From the NCBI RefSeq assembly GCF_003342675.1, contig NZ_CP031147.1, forward strand, positions 62,001 through 126,000: a stretch of DNA of 64,000 nt, in the 5' to 3' direction. Every line of letters begins with the position of its first letter. The first letter of the stretch is position 1. Positions 16,712 through 25,144 of this stretch are shown here, one piece after another. The DNA is from Haloplanus rubicundus. Its GTDB lineage: Archaea > Halobacteriota > Halobacteria > Halobacteriales > Haloferacaceae. A program made the translations under genes and the position numbers. The notes beneath the pieces are model-generated. The model did not search any database, was not told the origin of the DNA, and saw nothing but the letters and a program-made list of their open reading frames with translations.

Positions 16712-16863
16712 GGTATAGCTGGATAGTATAGCTATACTTTCTAGCTATCCAATCTAGCTGAAATTGATAGCCATCCTAATGAGCTGAATAGATTGGATGA
16801 TCGAATTAGCTATACAGTCTAATGGGCAAATCCAGCGAGCTATTCTAACGAGACGAACTATTC
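16712..16863. repeat. AGCTAT iterons and palindrome upstream of parA (possible centromere/operator)
   Basis: This unusually AT-rich stretch contains a perfect 14-bp palindrome AGTATAGCTATACT at 16725-16738 and further copies or near copies of TAGCTA/AGCTAT (16714-16720, 16743-16748, 16754-16759, 16807-16815, 16837-16843, 16855-16860). It lies 45-195 bases upstream of parA. Iterated short palindromes at this position usually bind the partner protein, for autorepression and partition. The rest of the gap to 17155 shows no gene. Confidence 0.6.
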
Positions 16864-17155
16864 GCAACATAGTGAAGGCGCAAGAATCTGATTCAGAGAG
16901 TACTGCAATCCATCAGTTCTGAGGGGGACTTCCGCTCATAGGGGCTCAAGTTTGGAGTCAATCGGCGCAGGAGAGCTGAAGGAAATGTAACACGGGTGAT
17001 CCAGCTTAGGAAGTCACTGGGCGTGCCGAGAACACCACGCCGGCAGAGACCACGTGGATAAATCTCATGTCACTATATCTTTTTTAGAGCCGCAAGAGAA
17101 TGGTTTTCGAGTTAGTACGAATACTCAACTGTGATGCCATCCTACGAGACAGTTG

Positions 17156-17563
17156 ATGGATTCGTTCCATCGGGAAGGGGACGAACCAGTGAACGTCTTC
17201 GAGGTCGATGAGATGTATCTGTTCAAACACTATTTCGACGGTGAAGACGTGTTCGACCGATTGAAATCCTACTACAACAACCAACAATACCGGTTCGAAG
17301 TCCCACGAAACGACTTCGGGACGGTCCGATCCTTTCTATCCAATTATGGCTACGGTCTCACTGTCGTCGACGCCACAGAGGAATTCGCAGTTGTCGTAAA
17401 AAAGTACACGAGCCACCCGGAGAACATTTTCAAGGAATCGGTCATTCGGCGGAACGTGAACGGGTATAACTGCTTTCTTATGAAGGATCAGGACGCGGTC
17501 GAACAAGCAGTGAGCGAGGGAGCAATACCACTGACCAAGACGAAGTTCGAGAATCCGTTCTGA
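17156..17563 (+). CDS. Haloarchaeal hypothetical protein
   Basis: This protein of about 135 residues opens MDSFHREGDEPVNVFEVDEM. A mixed alpha/beta core follows, with YRFEVPRNDFGTVRSFLSNY and later KESVIRRNVNGYNCFLMKDQ, ending TKFENPF. The alternating charged helix-strand pattern and acidic composition support a real gene, but no catalytic motif is visible. A TTG at 17153 is an alternative start adding one residue. It is separated from the partition locus by the repeat region and from the next operon by 305 bases, so it is probably a single-gene unit. Confidence 0.6.
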   Translation: MDSFHREGDEPVNVFEVDEMYLFKHYFDGEDVFDRLKSYYNNQQYRFEVPRNDFGTVRSFLSNYGYGLTVVDATEEFAVVVKKYTSHPENIFKESVIRRNVNGYNCFLMKDQDAVEQAVSEGAIPLTKTKFENPF

Positions 17564-17868
17564 ATCATCGGAAGAGTGGACCAGTAGCCTGGACTAATCG
17601 ACCACGATGACCGGCTTATCAACATCGATATTCCAAACCGAGTATTGATGAACCGTAATATGGTGTTTCAAACGCATGGGTGAAACGGCTAGTATAGACG
17701 ATATTGTGATGAGTGCCGTGGGGAACTCGATCACACCGTCTCGACTGCAACAACGAACGAATCCAAGTGTAGTTCGGCGATTATTGGGTACTGAAGCGGT
17801 ATCGGAACCTCTTGCGGTGTGCAAGTCGACCACCGCGATCTTGTATCGACACGGCTGTCACGAGGCTC
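17564..17868. other. Intergenic region before the three-gene operon
   Basis: These 305 bases hold no convincing gene. A 67-codon plus-strand frame (ATG 17676 to TGA 17879) overlaps the start of the next gene by 11 bases but has a non-haloarchaeal composition (Cys- and His-containing, not acidic), and I do not call it. An AT-rich stretch around 17655-17665 (GTAATATGG) could be a promoter. Confidence 0.4.
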
Positions 17869-19044
17869 ATGACTACTGAACATCCGATTGAGGACGCGTT
17901 CTCGTCCGGGAATATCAAAGAGACAATTAAAGAGGTTCAACGACGAATCTGGGAAGATGAGGCCGGTGAGGCAACCGATCGGATCGGTCAACACATATCG
18001 GACCGATTCTGGGGAACCATCACCGGCGATGAAGATCCCAGTGAGGGAAGCGTCTCCTACAACTCACTCGCACCTGGAGCAAAAGCACAGATCGGCTACG
18101 TCGAGGGGGAAGAGGACGGGGAAGAACTCCCGTGGTGGTTGGAACAATTTGAGTGGACGTTCGATGCCACTGGTGGTGGCCAGATCACGGGTCCGGCTGA
18201 CGACCTCGACAGACTGGAGTCGTTCGATCCGAGCACAACCAACGTAAGCAAACCCCAGTTCAGCGGTGGCTCCAATCGACACGATCTCTTCGCACTGGTT
18301 GAGGGGCTCGTGACGGTTCGGGATAAACTGGTTGAGCATACCGACATCGACGACCCGAGCGAACTGATTACGGGCGATCAGAAGGTCGGCATCCCGGAGC
18401 AAACGTTCGACGACCTTGAGAGTGAACACGACAGAATCGAGACTACGGGGGAGTTCTCTACATGGCTTGAAGGACTCGTGAGCTTGTGCCCTCCGTTTGG
18501 CGAAACGACTACAGCACTCCTCCGGTACAACGTTGGCCTCCCCACTCATGCGGTGGAGGATCTGGGGATCGATACCGAGATACTCGATCGCGTCGGTCTT
18601 GTTGACGACGATCACGTGTACAGCAACGCATACCGCGACGCGCTTACCGATATCATGCGGTTCCAGGGGATTTTCGATCGGACAATCGATATCGGAACGA
18701 CTGATACGCCGATGGGTAGTGGACTCGAAGCGGCGTACATTCACGTGTGGGCACAGGGCGCCGAGCGCCTGAGCGATGAGGAGCAGGATACCATCCGGAG
18801 ATGTAGCGAAGACTACGGTAGTTCGATGACTGACGATGATCGATATAAACGCTCCGCGCACTGTCTGGAGCTCCCCATCTGGTATGAATCCCCGGAGGAT
18901 TACTATCCAACGTTCGATACGCAGGGCAGAATTTATAAATCATATTTGAGAAAATTCCATGAGACACAACCCGACAGAGCCGAAGCGATAGTTGCAGCAC
19001 TCGAATCAAACTACGGACTTCTTGATCCCGAAGACGATGAGTAG
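17869..19044 (+). CDS. Unknown acidic protein, first gene of AAA/nuclease-like operon
   Basis: This protein of 391 residues starts MTTEHPIEDAFSSGNIKETI. I do not recognise it. The N-terminus looks helical. Residues 80-150 are Gly/Trp/Asp-rich (LPWWLEQFEWTFDATGGGQI), and the C-terminal half is alpha-helical with HDLFALVEGLVTVRDKLVEH and the Tyr-rich tail PEDYYPTFDTQGRIYKSYLR. No transmembrane segment, signal or nucleotide-binding loop is visible, so it is probably a cytoplasmic sensor, adaptor or substrate-binding subunit. Its last 8 bases overlap the start of the next gene, which predicts translational coupling. The ATG at 17869 is chosen because the residues before it in the open frame are Cys/Arg-rich and unlike the rest. 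Confidence 0.75.
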   Translation: MTTEHPIEDAFSSGNIKETIKEVQRRIWEDEAGEATDRIGQHISDRFWGTITGDEDPSEGSVSYNSLAPGAKAQIGYVEGEEDGEELPWWLEQFEWTFDATGGGQITGPADDLDRLESFDPSTTNVSKPQFSGGSNRHDLFALVEGLVTVRDKLVEHTDIDDPSELITGDQKVGIPEQTFDDLESEHDRIETTGEFSTWLEGLVSLCPPFGETTTALLRYNVGLPTHAVEDLGIDTEILDRVGLVDDDHVYSNAYRDALTDIMRFQGIFDRTIDIGTTDTPMGSGLEAAYIHVWAQGAERLSDEEQDTIRRCSEDYGSSMTDDDRYKRSAHCLELPIWYESPEDYYPTFDTQGRIYKSYLRKFHETQPDRAEAIVAALESNYGLLDPEDDE

Positions 19045-20818
19045 AGAACAGGATCGAGGGCGTCTTGCAGACGTTGAGGAAGATTTGGAGCCCCCCCGTC
19101 AAACTGGTAGTTCCTCCTCGAATACGGGAAACGGCGATTCTTCCGATGAAGATAAAGAGCGAGAAGACGACGAAACTGAAGATGAAGGCCCAGAGCCGGA
19201 GGTACAAACCGAGACGGAGACTACCGAGCCTCCGAAGCCCGATTGGGGCCTCACCCCCCTCCCAGATACGGCGTTTCAGTTCCAGACGGGTTCCGTAGCG
19301 ATAACGCAAACGGACGGACACGAGATCGATACTCAACGGCCTTCGGGGCACCTTGCAGGTGTCGAACACACGGCCGTCAGGACGACTGCTGTGTCGCTTC
19401 AACAGAACCATACGGGGACGGTCTCCGACACCGTCCGTCCGTTAAACAGCATTCAAAACGAACGCCTTGACCGATTTCGGACCGAGACGGTCGAGTTGAC
19501 CCGCATGCCGACGGAGCTTTCACGAACGGTTCGTGCGGGGGAAGGAGAACTCGTGATAGAGGACCCCTTCTACTCGTGGGGGGGTGCTACTCCATACGAT
19601 AGCGGTCGGCCATCGGTGATCCTTCATATCGCCCCCGAGAACCGTCGCGGCGACTCACTTGCCTTTCTCGAACGCCGACTCCGAGACGAGTACACACAAC
19701 GTCAGGGTGGCGAACCTCTGGCAAAACGCGTTCGAATGGTTGCGGGGAAACCGAAGATACCGGACATCTCCGGTGCCGTTGCGACGTTCGATCTCACCGG
19801 GGACGAGTGGGAACTCGAATTCAGGGCGGATTCGGTTCGTGTCGAGCGGGATGGCAAGGACGCCCTCGAGTACGTGGAAGCGATTGTCGAGACAGGGTTC
19901 GCCGGCGATTTGGGGTATCTCGTCGTCAATATCCCAAGCGATTGGGCCGACCCCATCCGTGGTGATGTCTTCGAACGCATCCACGAGCGAATCGCCCCAA
20001 CTCCCGGCACGGATGCGTCTTCTACGATTGGGTCCGAAAACGCGACGACCGATCTCCCTCTCGTGACTCGATGCCACCCCGACGAGAACATCCAACTCCC
20101 GGCCGATGCATCGGTCTACTGGTTCGGACAGCGAATGGATCTCGACGACGAGTCAGTCTGGCCGGACACCATCGAAGGATGGGAAGATCGCTTCGACCGT
20201 TCTCTCCGCAACCTCGACTGGCTTCCGACCGTTCTGACCGAAGAACACGAGGGCAACGAGAGCACCGAACACTATCTCATCAAAGGCGCTACCGCCGGGT
20301 TACTCGTGCGAGCGGCCCACGACGATGCCGAGTCGGAGACTCTTGAGGAGTACGTCTTCGAGACTGTTTTACGAAACGATGAACTCGAGACGGAGAGTGG
20401 TGAAGACCCCTGTGTCGACGTTCATGCATCGTTTGACGATGCACTCGATTCATGCATCCCGTGGCCCGACGAAGTTGATGACTCAGCTGACCTAGTCATC
20501 GAAGTGGAGACTGGCCGGGGTGAGGGGAGCACGCAGTTCCGAAAATTCTGGCATACAATCGACCGACTTGCCGATGACGAGTACGCCGACGACTTCGTAT
20601 GTGTGGTCGTCCCTCCCCGCTTGCTCGCTAAAACGAAAAAACAGGCGGAGTACCTCTGTAAATTGGTGAAGTTGTGGAATCGGCGAGTCGACCTCACCGA
20701 GTCGGATATCGAGGGCCCGTATGCTCGTCTCGCAGTCCCCGTGTTCGATGAGAGCGGTTCGTGTCAGTCACTTCGGGAAGCCGAGGCGTTCGTTGAGGAG
20801 GTGTACGATCGTGAATGA
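19037..20818 (+). CDS. Protein with acidic linker and possible PD-(D/E)XK-like C-terminus
   Basis: This protein of 593 residues starts MSREQDRGRLADVEEDLEPP. Residues 1-80 are a disordered Ser/Asp/Glu-rich linker. Residues 85-390 form a large domain I cannot name, with repeated beta-rich segments. From about residue 405 a new domain begins: STEHYLIKGATAGLLVRAAH (helix 1), then an acidic loop and SADLVIEVETGRGEGSTQFR near 484-503, followed by FVCVVVPPRLLAKTKKQAEY. The order helix, D-x(n)-ExE, strand resembles a restriction-endonuclease fold of the VEVETG type seen in some archaeal mobile-element proteins. This assignment is inference, and the classic catalytic Lys is not evident. It overlaps both neighbours by 8 bases, so the three products probably form a complex. 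Confidence 0.7.
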   Translation: MSREQDRGRLADVEEDLEPPRQTGSSSSNTGNGDSSDEDKEREDDETEDEGPEPEVQTETETTEPPKPDWGLTPLPDTAFQFQTGSVAITQTDGHEIDTQRPSGHLAGVEHTAVRTTAVSLQQNHTGTVSDTVRPLNSIQNERLDRFRTETVELTRMPTELSRTVRAGEGELVIEDPFYSWGGATPYDSGRPSVILHIAPENRRGDSLAFLERRLRDEYTQRQGGEPLAKRVRMVAGKPKIPDISGAVATFDLTGDEWELEFRADSVRVERDGKDALEYVEAIVETGFAGDLGYLVVNIPSDWADPIRGDVFERIHERIAPTPGTDASSTIGSENATTDLPLVTRCHPDENIQLPADASVYWFGQRMDLDDESVWPDTIEGWEDRFDRSLRNLDWLPTVLTEEHEGNESTEHYLIKGATAGLLVRAAHDDAESETLEEYVFETVLRNDELETESGEDPCVDVHASFDDALDSCIPWPDEVDDSADLVIEVETGRGEGSTQFRKFWHTIDRLADDEYADDFVCVVVPPRLLAKTKKQAEYLCKLVKLWNRRVDLTESDIEGPYARLAVPVFDESGSCQSLREAEAFVEEVYDRE

Positions 20819-22568
20819 GGGGTCGACGCTGAACGAGTGGCTAACCGAGGTTGGTGGAGAGTTCTCGAAGCTCGACGTACGGATTGAGCTCCGTGATGAG
20901 AACGGCAACCGTCGACTCCACGATCTCTTGAATCGCATGGATGGAACAAATACGTACGAGGATAAAGACCCGGTACTGCGGTTCTCCCTCGGCGACCCTG
21001 ACCACGAAGTCCGGTATCGCTACAGCACGAAGCCGTCGGAGGTTGTCGGTGAGCGAGTCCGGCGGTACGATCGATACGTATTCGACGTAGTGTCGATCCG
21101 CGGCGAGAAGGCACTCAGAGGCCTTTCGTTCGAACTCGAATTCGAGGAGGCTACCAACGAGCCTACACTACCGTCTGGCGACCCGTCGACGGTCGGAGTA
21201 TCGCTCTCGACGGTATGCAACTACGACAAGACGAGGGAATTCCGGGTTGCGGGGCTCGACAGCGAGCGCAACGCGGTAATGGCATTTCTTGATGACGACG
21301 GCGACCGATGGGGACTCTCGTCGGAACATGGGATGTTACTCGAGGGACCACCGGGTACCGGGAAGACGGAAGTCGTCATGGAGGTCTGCCGCGAGCTGTT
21401 TGGCTCCGTGCCGGTCAAGATATCCGGACCAGAGATTCTGAGTCGATGGGTTGGAGAGTCCGAGCGTATCCTTCGAGAGAGGTTCGAGACTGCGCGGGAT
21501 GACCCTTCGAACGTGCTCTACATCGATGAGATTGATTCGATAGCGCGTTCCCGGGGGAAATCAACACAGGAATACAGCGCACAGATTGTGGCCCAGTTGT
21601 TGGTTCTACTCGATGGAATCGACACAAAACGCGACGAAGACCCGGTCAAGGTGGTGGCGTCGACGAATATGGCGGGGGTGGTTGATGAGGCTCTCCGCCG
21701 TCCCGGTCGACTTGGACGGACCCAATCTTTCGACACTCTTGACGAAACGGACGCGACCGCAGTGCTTCACCACTACCTCGATGAAATTCGACGCCACGCC
21801 GGGCAGGGAGGTGCCGGGGAACTCTCTGAACCACTCCGGAAATTCGTAGAGACAGGTATCTCCAAGGAACTCTCCGGTGAGGGCCGGCGAGAGGAACTCC
21901 CCTCGCTTCTCTCGGGAAAGACGGGAGCAGACATCGAACAGATCGTCCAGCAGGCGACTCGGATTGCCGACGAGAAGAGCCGATCGGTCAGTGAAGCCGA
22001 CGAATCAGGGACTGTTCGTCTCGGTGTCGAAGATCTCTACCAGGCAGCGACCGATTCAGTCCCGTCAAGTCGGATGGTGGATCCTGCAACACACACGACT
22101 GAAGGTGAAATTCCGACATTCGCTCCTACGGCGCCTGTGGTCCGTATTGATCCCGAAGAAGGGAAGGAGAAAGTGAGAGCTGCGTTCGCCCGGTTTCTCG
22201 ATACGTATGATCATGAACGGGGTGAATTCAGGGAATTCGTCCTCACCGAGGATGACGCACTGAGCGATCCGGCGGTCCTTCGGACCCGGCTCTGGGAGCA
22301 GTTCACCCCGGATGACCGATATCCAGTTTGTGTCTATATCCACGAGTTTCTGAAAATCGACAGAGCGGCGGCTCGCTCTCAGGTCGCGGAGACTGTGGTC
22401 GAAACGGTTTGTGACCGCCTCGTCGCACCACCTCCTCTCAACAATGACGCCGAACCAGTACTCTTCGGCTATAGAGCGAACTCCAATACCGAACTCCCAA
22501 GACTTGACCGCATCGCCGTCGATCCCCGAGGGTCTGAACGGCGAAGCAACGACGCGGTAGACAAGTAG
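20811..22568 (+). CDS. CDC48-like single-domain AAA+ ATPase
   Basis: This 585-residue protein starts at GTG 20811 (MNEGSTLNEWLTEVGGEFSK), which overlaps the preceding stop as GTGAATGA. Residues 1-150 are a separate N-terminal domain of mostly beta structure. The AAA core follows: Walker A GPPGTGKTEV near 180, the ISGPEILSRWVGESER pore-loop region near 203-220, Walker B NVLYIDEIDSIARSRG near 234-249, sensor 1 VVASTNMAGVVDEALRRPGR near 281-301, and the AAA lid. The C-terminal 120 residues form an unrecognised domain. The core matches CDC48/VAT/proteasomal ATPases, but there is only one AAA ring domain and no FtsH-type HEXXH protease motif. It probably acts as an unfoldase or DNA/protein remodeller for the two upstream products. 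Confidence 0.85.
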   Translation: MNEGSTLNEWLTEVGGEFSKLDVRIELRDENGNRRLHDLLNRMDGTNTYEDKDPVLRFSLGDPDHEVRYRYSTKPSEVVGERVRRYDRYVFDVVSIRGEKALRGLSFELEFEEATNEPTLPSGDPSTVGVSLSTVCNYDKTREFRVAGLDSERNAVMAFLDDDGDRWGLSSEHGMLLEGPPGTGKTEVVMEVCRELFGSVPVKISGPEILSRWVGESERILRERFETARDDPSNVLYIDEIDSIARSRGKSTQEYSAQIVAQLLVLLDGIDTKRDEDPVKVVASTNMAGVVDEALRRPGRLGRTQSFDTLDETDATAVLHHYLDEIRRHAGQGGAGELSEPLRKFVETGISKELSGEGRREELPSLLSGKTGADIEQIVQQATRIADEKSRSVSEADESGTVRLGVEDLYQAATDSVPSSRMVDPATHTTEGEIPTFAPTAPVVRIDPEEGKEKVRAAFARFLDTYDHERGEFREFVLTEDDALSDPAVLRTRLWEQFTPDDRYPVCVYIHEFLKIDRAAARSQVAETVVETVCDRLVAPPPLNNDAEPVLFGYRANSNTELPRLDRIAVDPRGSERRSNDAVDK

Positions 22569-22632
22569 CACACTTCTGCTTCCCAGGCTACTGGATCAAA
22601 TCGACCCGACCGTCTCCAATGCGTACCCCTCT

Positions 22633-22640
22633 CATATATA
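22633..22640 (+). promoter_or_regulatory. TATA box of the phosphoesterase gene
   Basis: CATATATA is centred 26 bases before ATG 22663, ideal for a leaderless transcript. It indicates that the phosphoesterase is a separate transcription unit from the three-gene operon. Confidence 0.6.
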
Positions 22641-22662
22641 CTGCAGACACGATTGAAACTGC

Positions 22663-23322
22663 ATGACCGACTCAGTACCAACCACTGTCGGTCTGATTGC
22701 TGATGTTCATGCGAATCTCCCGGCACTCGATGGGGTCCTGAATGACATGCCGGATCTCGATGCGCTCGTTCACGCGGGTGATATCATTGGCTATGGTCCG
22801 TGGCCCAACGCATGTGTCGAAAGACTCCGGAAACACGACGCCGTCAGCGTCCGTGGGAACCACGATCAGACGGTTATCGAGGGGCGCGCGTATGAATCGA
22901 GCGATCGATACGCACAAGACAACCTCACCGATGAAAACCTCTCGTGGATCGAAGCGTGTCCTGACAAGCGGGCACTCTTTGAGGACCGAGTCGTTGTCGT
23001 CCATGGCCACCCGGACGATCGGTTTCGATACACTGAAGCCTCCAATTTCTCGGCGGATCTTCTGGGCGAGGAAGACGTCCTTGTCCTCGGACATACACAT
23101 CAACAGGCGAAAGCGGAATACGACAACGGTATCGTCGTTAATCCTGGAAGCATCGGACAACCCCGAGATGGCGACGAAAGGGCTGCATACGCCGTTCTCG
23201 ACTTGACGGCTCGAACGGTCGAATTACGACGCGTCCCCTACGATATCGACAGACTCGTGGAAAAAATCGAGGAGAGTAGCATCTCCGCTTACCATACGGA
23301 GCGATACCGCCACGCAGAGTGA
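22663..23322 (+). CDS. YfcE/MJ0936-type metallophosphoesterase
   Basis: This calcineurin-like phosphoesterase of 219 residues carries the full metal-binding set: IADVHAN (residues 12-18), HAGDIIGYG (37-45), VRGNHDQ (63-69), VVHGHPDD (108-115) and VLGHTHQQ (143-150). This compact form belongs to the YfcE/MJ0936 group of Mn2+-dependent phosphodiesterases that hydrolyse phosphodiester bonds in nucleotides or model substrates; the natural substrate is unknown. It begins MTDSVPTTVGLIADVHANLP. A strong TATA box 26 bases upstream gives it its own leaderless transcript, although it lies only 94 bases after the AAA gene. It may be a housekeeping gene next to the operon, or an accessory of it. Confidence 0.9.
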   Translation: MTDSVPTTVGLIADVHANLPALDGVLNDMPDLDALVHAGDIIGYGPWPNACVERLRKHDAVSVRGNHDQTVIEGRAYESSDRYAQDNLTDENLSWIEACPDKRALFEDRVVVVHGHPDDRFRYTEASNFSADLLGEEDVLVLGHTHQQAKAEYDNGIVVNPGSIGQPRDGDERAAYAVLDLTARTVELRRVPYDIDRLVEKIEESSISAYHTERYRHAE

Positions 23323-23413
23323 AACAAATTGGCCGATTACCCGGGTGACCGTAACCAGCCAGATAGGGTTCTATTCGTAAGATAGTCAGGATGTTGAGCC
23401 CGGCAAACACACT

Positions 23414-23453
23414 TTAACCAACAAATGGAGCAAACGAACTGATTGTTGGTTAA
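23414..23453. repeat. Long inverted repeat TTAACCAACAA-n18-TTGTTGGTTAA
   Basis: The 11-bp arms are perfect. The 40-base element lies in the gap between the phosphoesterase and the next minus-strand gene. The inner 8-bp arm TTAACCAA recurs in the inverted repeat at 32168-32200. It could be an operator for a dimeric regulator or an attachment-type site; no gene start lies within 27 bases. Confidence 0.5.
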
Positions 23454-23526
23454 GAATGGCTTAGATCATCGCAACGGGGCGATCCCAACGAGCAAGCCTG
23501 CAAATTACGTACCACCCTGAATGGAA

Positions 23527-23985
23527 TCAGTAAGAATGGACATCTAACGAGTACACGAGGACTGTATCTGTGGAAACGTTTCCGGTGAATTCGCGTTCAG
23601 CGTGGAGAGAATGAACTCGTTGTGTCGTAATGCCGATCCGGCCACTGAACTCCCGTTCGACGTATTCCGTTCCCCTCAGTGCGTTCGTGATCTCTTCCCA
23701 GGTCGAGGCAAGAATCCTGTAGGCTACTGTCGTTTCATTCCGATAGAGCTCCGCGCATTCGGAACGCCCACATCTTTGATATTCACGAATTTCGCAGCGA
23801 ACCCAGTCCATGTGCTGATCGATAGTTGTCAACGCACGATGGATGTCCATCGGTGTATCTTCCCGCGGTTCATACGCATCCATGATCAGTTCGTGGTCGA
23901 ATGGGTGAGGCCAGTCAGTCCGCCACATATCGACCATGGATTCACCCATGCCGGTCCGAACTGATACTCTTCGATCCGGTTCCAA
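23527..23985 (-). CDS. Hypothetical protein
   Basis: This frame encodes up to 152 residues starting at TTG 23985; internal ATGs at residue 13 (MGESMVDMWRTDWPH) are alternatives. The sequence has a His/Asp-rich helical middle (PMDIHRALTTIDQHMDWVRC) and a Tyr/Arg-rich end. I do not recognise it, and its composition is less acidic than its neighbours, which lowers confidence. It follows a small frame on the same strand by 4 bases, so the two may form a unit. Confidence 0.4.
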   Translation of the reverse strand: MEPDRRVSVRTGMGESMVDMWRTDWPHPFDHELIMDAYEPREDTPMDIHRALTTIDQHMDWVRCEIREYQRCGRSECAELYRNETTVAYRILASTWEEITNALRGTEYVEREFSGRIGITTQRVHSLHAEREFTGNVSTDTVLVYSLDVHSY

Positions 23986-23989
23986 TCAT

Positions 23990-24157
23990 CTAACGACGTA
24001 GCTTGTGGTCATGGGCAACGTATTCGGCCAGCACGATTCGGCCCGGTGCTTCCTGAGAACGTACCTCGTTTTCATCAACGTCGAACCATTCCGCTCCGAG
24101 TTCGTCGTACGACATTCGTTTGTCTGACCGCGCGCGTTTCAATTCGATTTCCTCCAC
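23990..24157 (-). CDS. Small hypothetical protein
   Basis: A short frame of 55 codons (GTG 24157) or 41 codons (ATG 24115, MSYDELGAEWFDVDENEVRS) ends four bases before the next minus-strand frame. The acidic composition (EWFDVDENEV) is haloarchaeal in style. No homologue comes to mind. It is listed because of its composition and operon-like spacing. Confidence 0.35.
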   Translation of the reverse strand: MEEIELKRARSDKRMSYDELGAEWFDVDENEVRSQEAPGRIVLAEYVAHDHKLRR

Positions 24158-24249
24158 TCTGGAGCACGGCCACTCCTAGCGGGATAGACAGGTCGCTACA
24201 TCGCTCGCATCTGACAGGGGGTCGTCCGGATCTTGTGGGAATGTCGGCA

Positions 24250-25017
24250 TCATTCTCCACTCCCTCCCCTGCGTGGTCTCTCCTCGTCCGACCGCTGTCG
24301 GGTGTGAGTTTCGTCATCCAGTGCTTCCTCGAGGAGATACGCGAGGACAGTTTCGGTTCGTCGAGTGGTCTCGCCGCGTTCGGCGACTGGCGTGTCGCTG
24401 TGCTCTATAGCGACGAATCCACGCGGAGTTAGTTGGAGTGCTGACACACGCTCGCCAAGCAATTCTTCGGTATCCGCCTCGGCGAAGTATTCAGCCTGCT
24501 CTTCGGGGAGGTCATCCCCTCGAAAATAGTCCCAATATCTCACCAAAGAGCGGCGATGCCCGTTTACCCTCGAGACAGAGTTGTCCCCGTCGGTTAGACT
24601 CAGAATGACCTCGTGGGCCACACCGTTCGCATGATCGTCGATCATGGCTTTGCCCAAGGTGCGGCGTCGGTCATCGTCGGCGAGTAACTCCCACTTATCG
24701 CCACGTTCGATGGCCACGGGGCTCCCCGTTTCCACGAGTAGCTGCGACTCGCGTGGGTGGGCCTCGGGAAGAGCGAACACACGACTGGTCGTTTCGAAGA
24801 GAACGAGACCGTACTCACCGATCGACCCGACCGTTCGCTGGCGGGGTCTATGGTGCGTCCGTTCGTCTCCGTCGGGTAGGCTAGTGGAGAGACCCGGACT
24901 AGCATCCGTCGGTCTCAGAAAAGGATCAGTGGTCACCTTATCGGGGTCGAACTCCCCGAGCGAGGAGGCCGAGAGCAGCGTGCTCCCCACTACGCCAAGA
25001 TAGTCGCGTCGGTTCAT
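24250..25017 (-). CDS. Tat-signal-like hypothetical protein
   Basis: This 255-residue protein starts MNRRDYLGVVGSTLLSASSL. The RR-D-Y-L-G pattern followed by a hydrophobic stretch resembles a haloarchaeal twin-arginine signal, although the hydrophobic part is short. The mature protein is acidic and mixed alpha/beta, with no catalytic motif I can name. The ATG at 25017 is chosen because it exposes the twin-arginine motif at the N-terminus. It lies downstream of another Tat-like gene on the same strand, with a 127-base gap that could hold a promoter. Confidence 0.55.
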   Translation of the reverse strand: MNRRDYLGVVGSTLLSASSLGEFDPDKVTTDPFLRPTDASPGLSTSLPDGDERTHHRPRQRTVGSIGEYGLVLFETTSRVFALPEAHPRESQLLVETGSPVAIERGDKWELLADDDRRRTLGKAMIDDHANGVAHEVILSLTDGDNSVSRVNGHRRSLVRYWDYFRGDDLPEEQAEYFAEADTEELLGERVSALQLTPRGFVAIEHSDTPVAERGETTRRTETVLAYLLEEALDDETHTRQRSDEERPRRGGSGE

Positions 25018-25144
25018 CCGCTGAGCTTCCCCCTTGCCCCACCGTCGGCCCGAGGCGACAGTGTCCACCCACCAGATAGTCGGGCACGAGGGCCGCTGAT
25101 CCTCGTGAACGCTTCTGCCATCGCAGTCAGTCCGGTTCGCTGGC

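Noticed and set aside
16712-16863. CRISPR-like array
   Set aside because: The repeats are only 6-14 bases, unevenly spaced and palindromic, with no 30-40 base repeat/spacer pattern; partition iterons fit better.
17676-17879. 67-codon first gene of the three-gene operon
   Set aside because: Its composition is not acidic, it contains several Cys and His, and it overlaps the next start by 11 bases; coding evidence is too weak.
22663-23322. Phosphoesterase as fourth member of the three-gene operon
   Set aside because: A strong TATA box 26 bases before its ATG and a 94-base gap point to a separate unit, although a functional link is not excluded.
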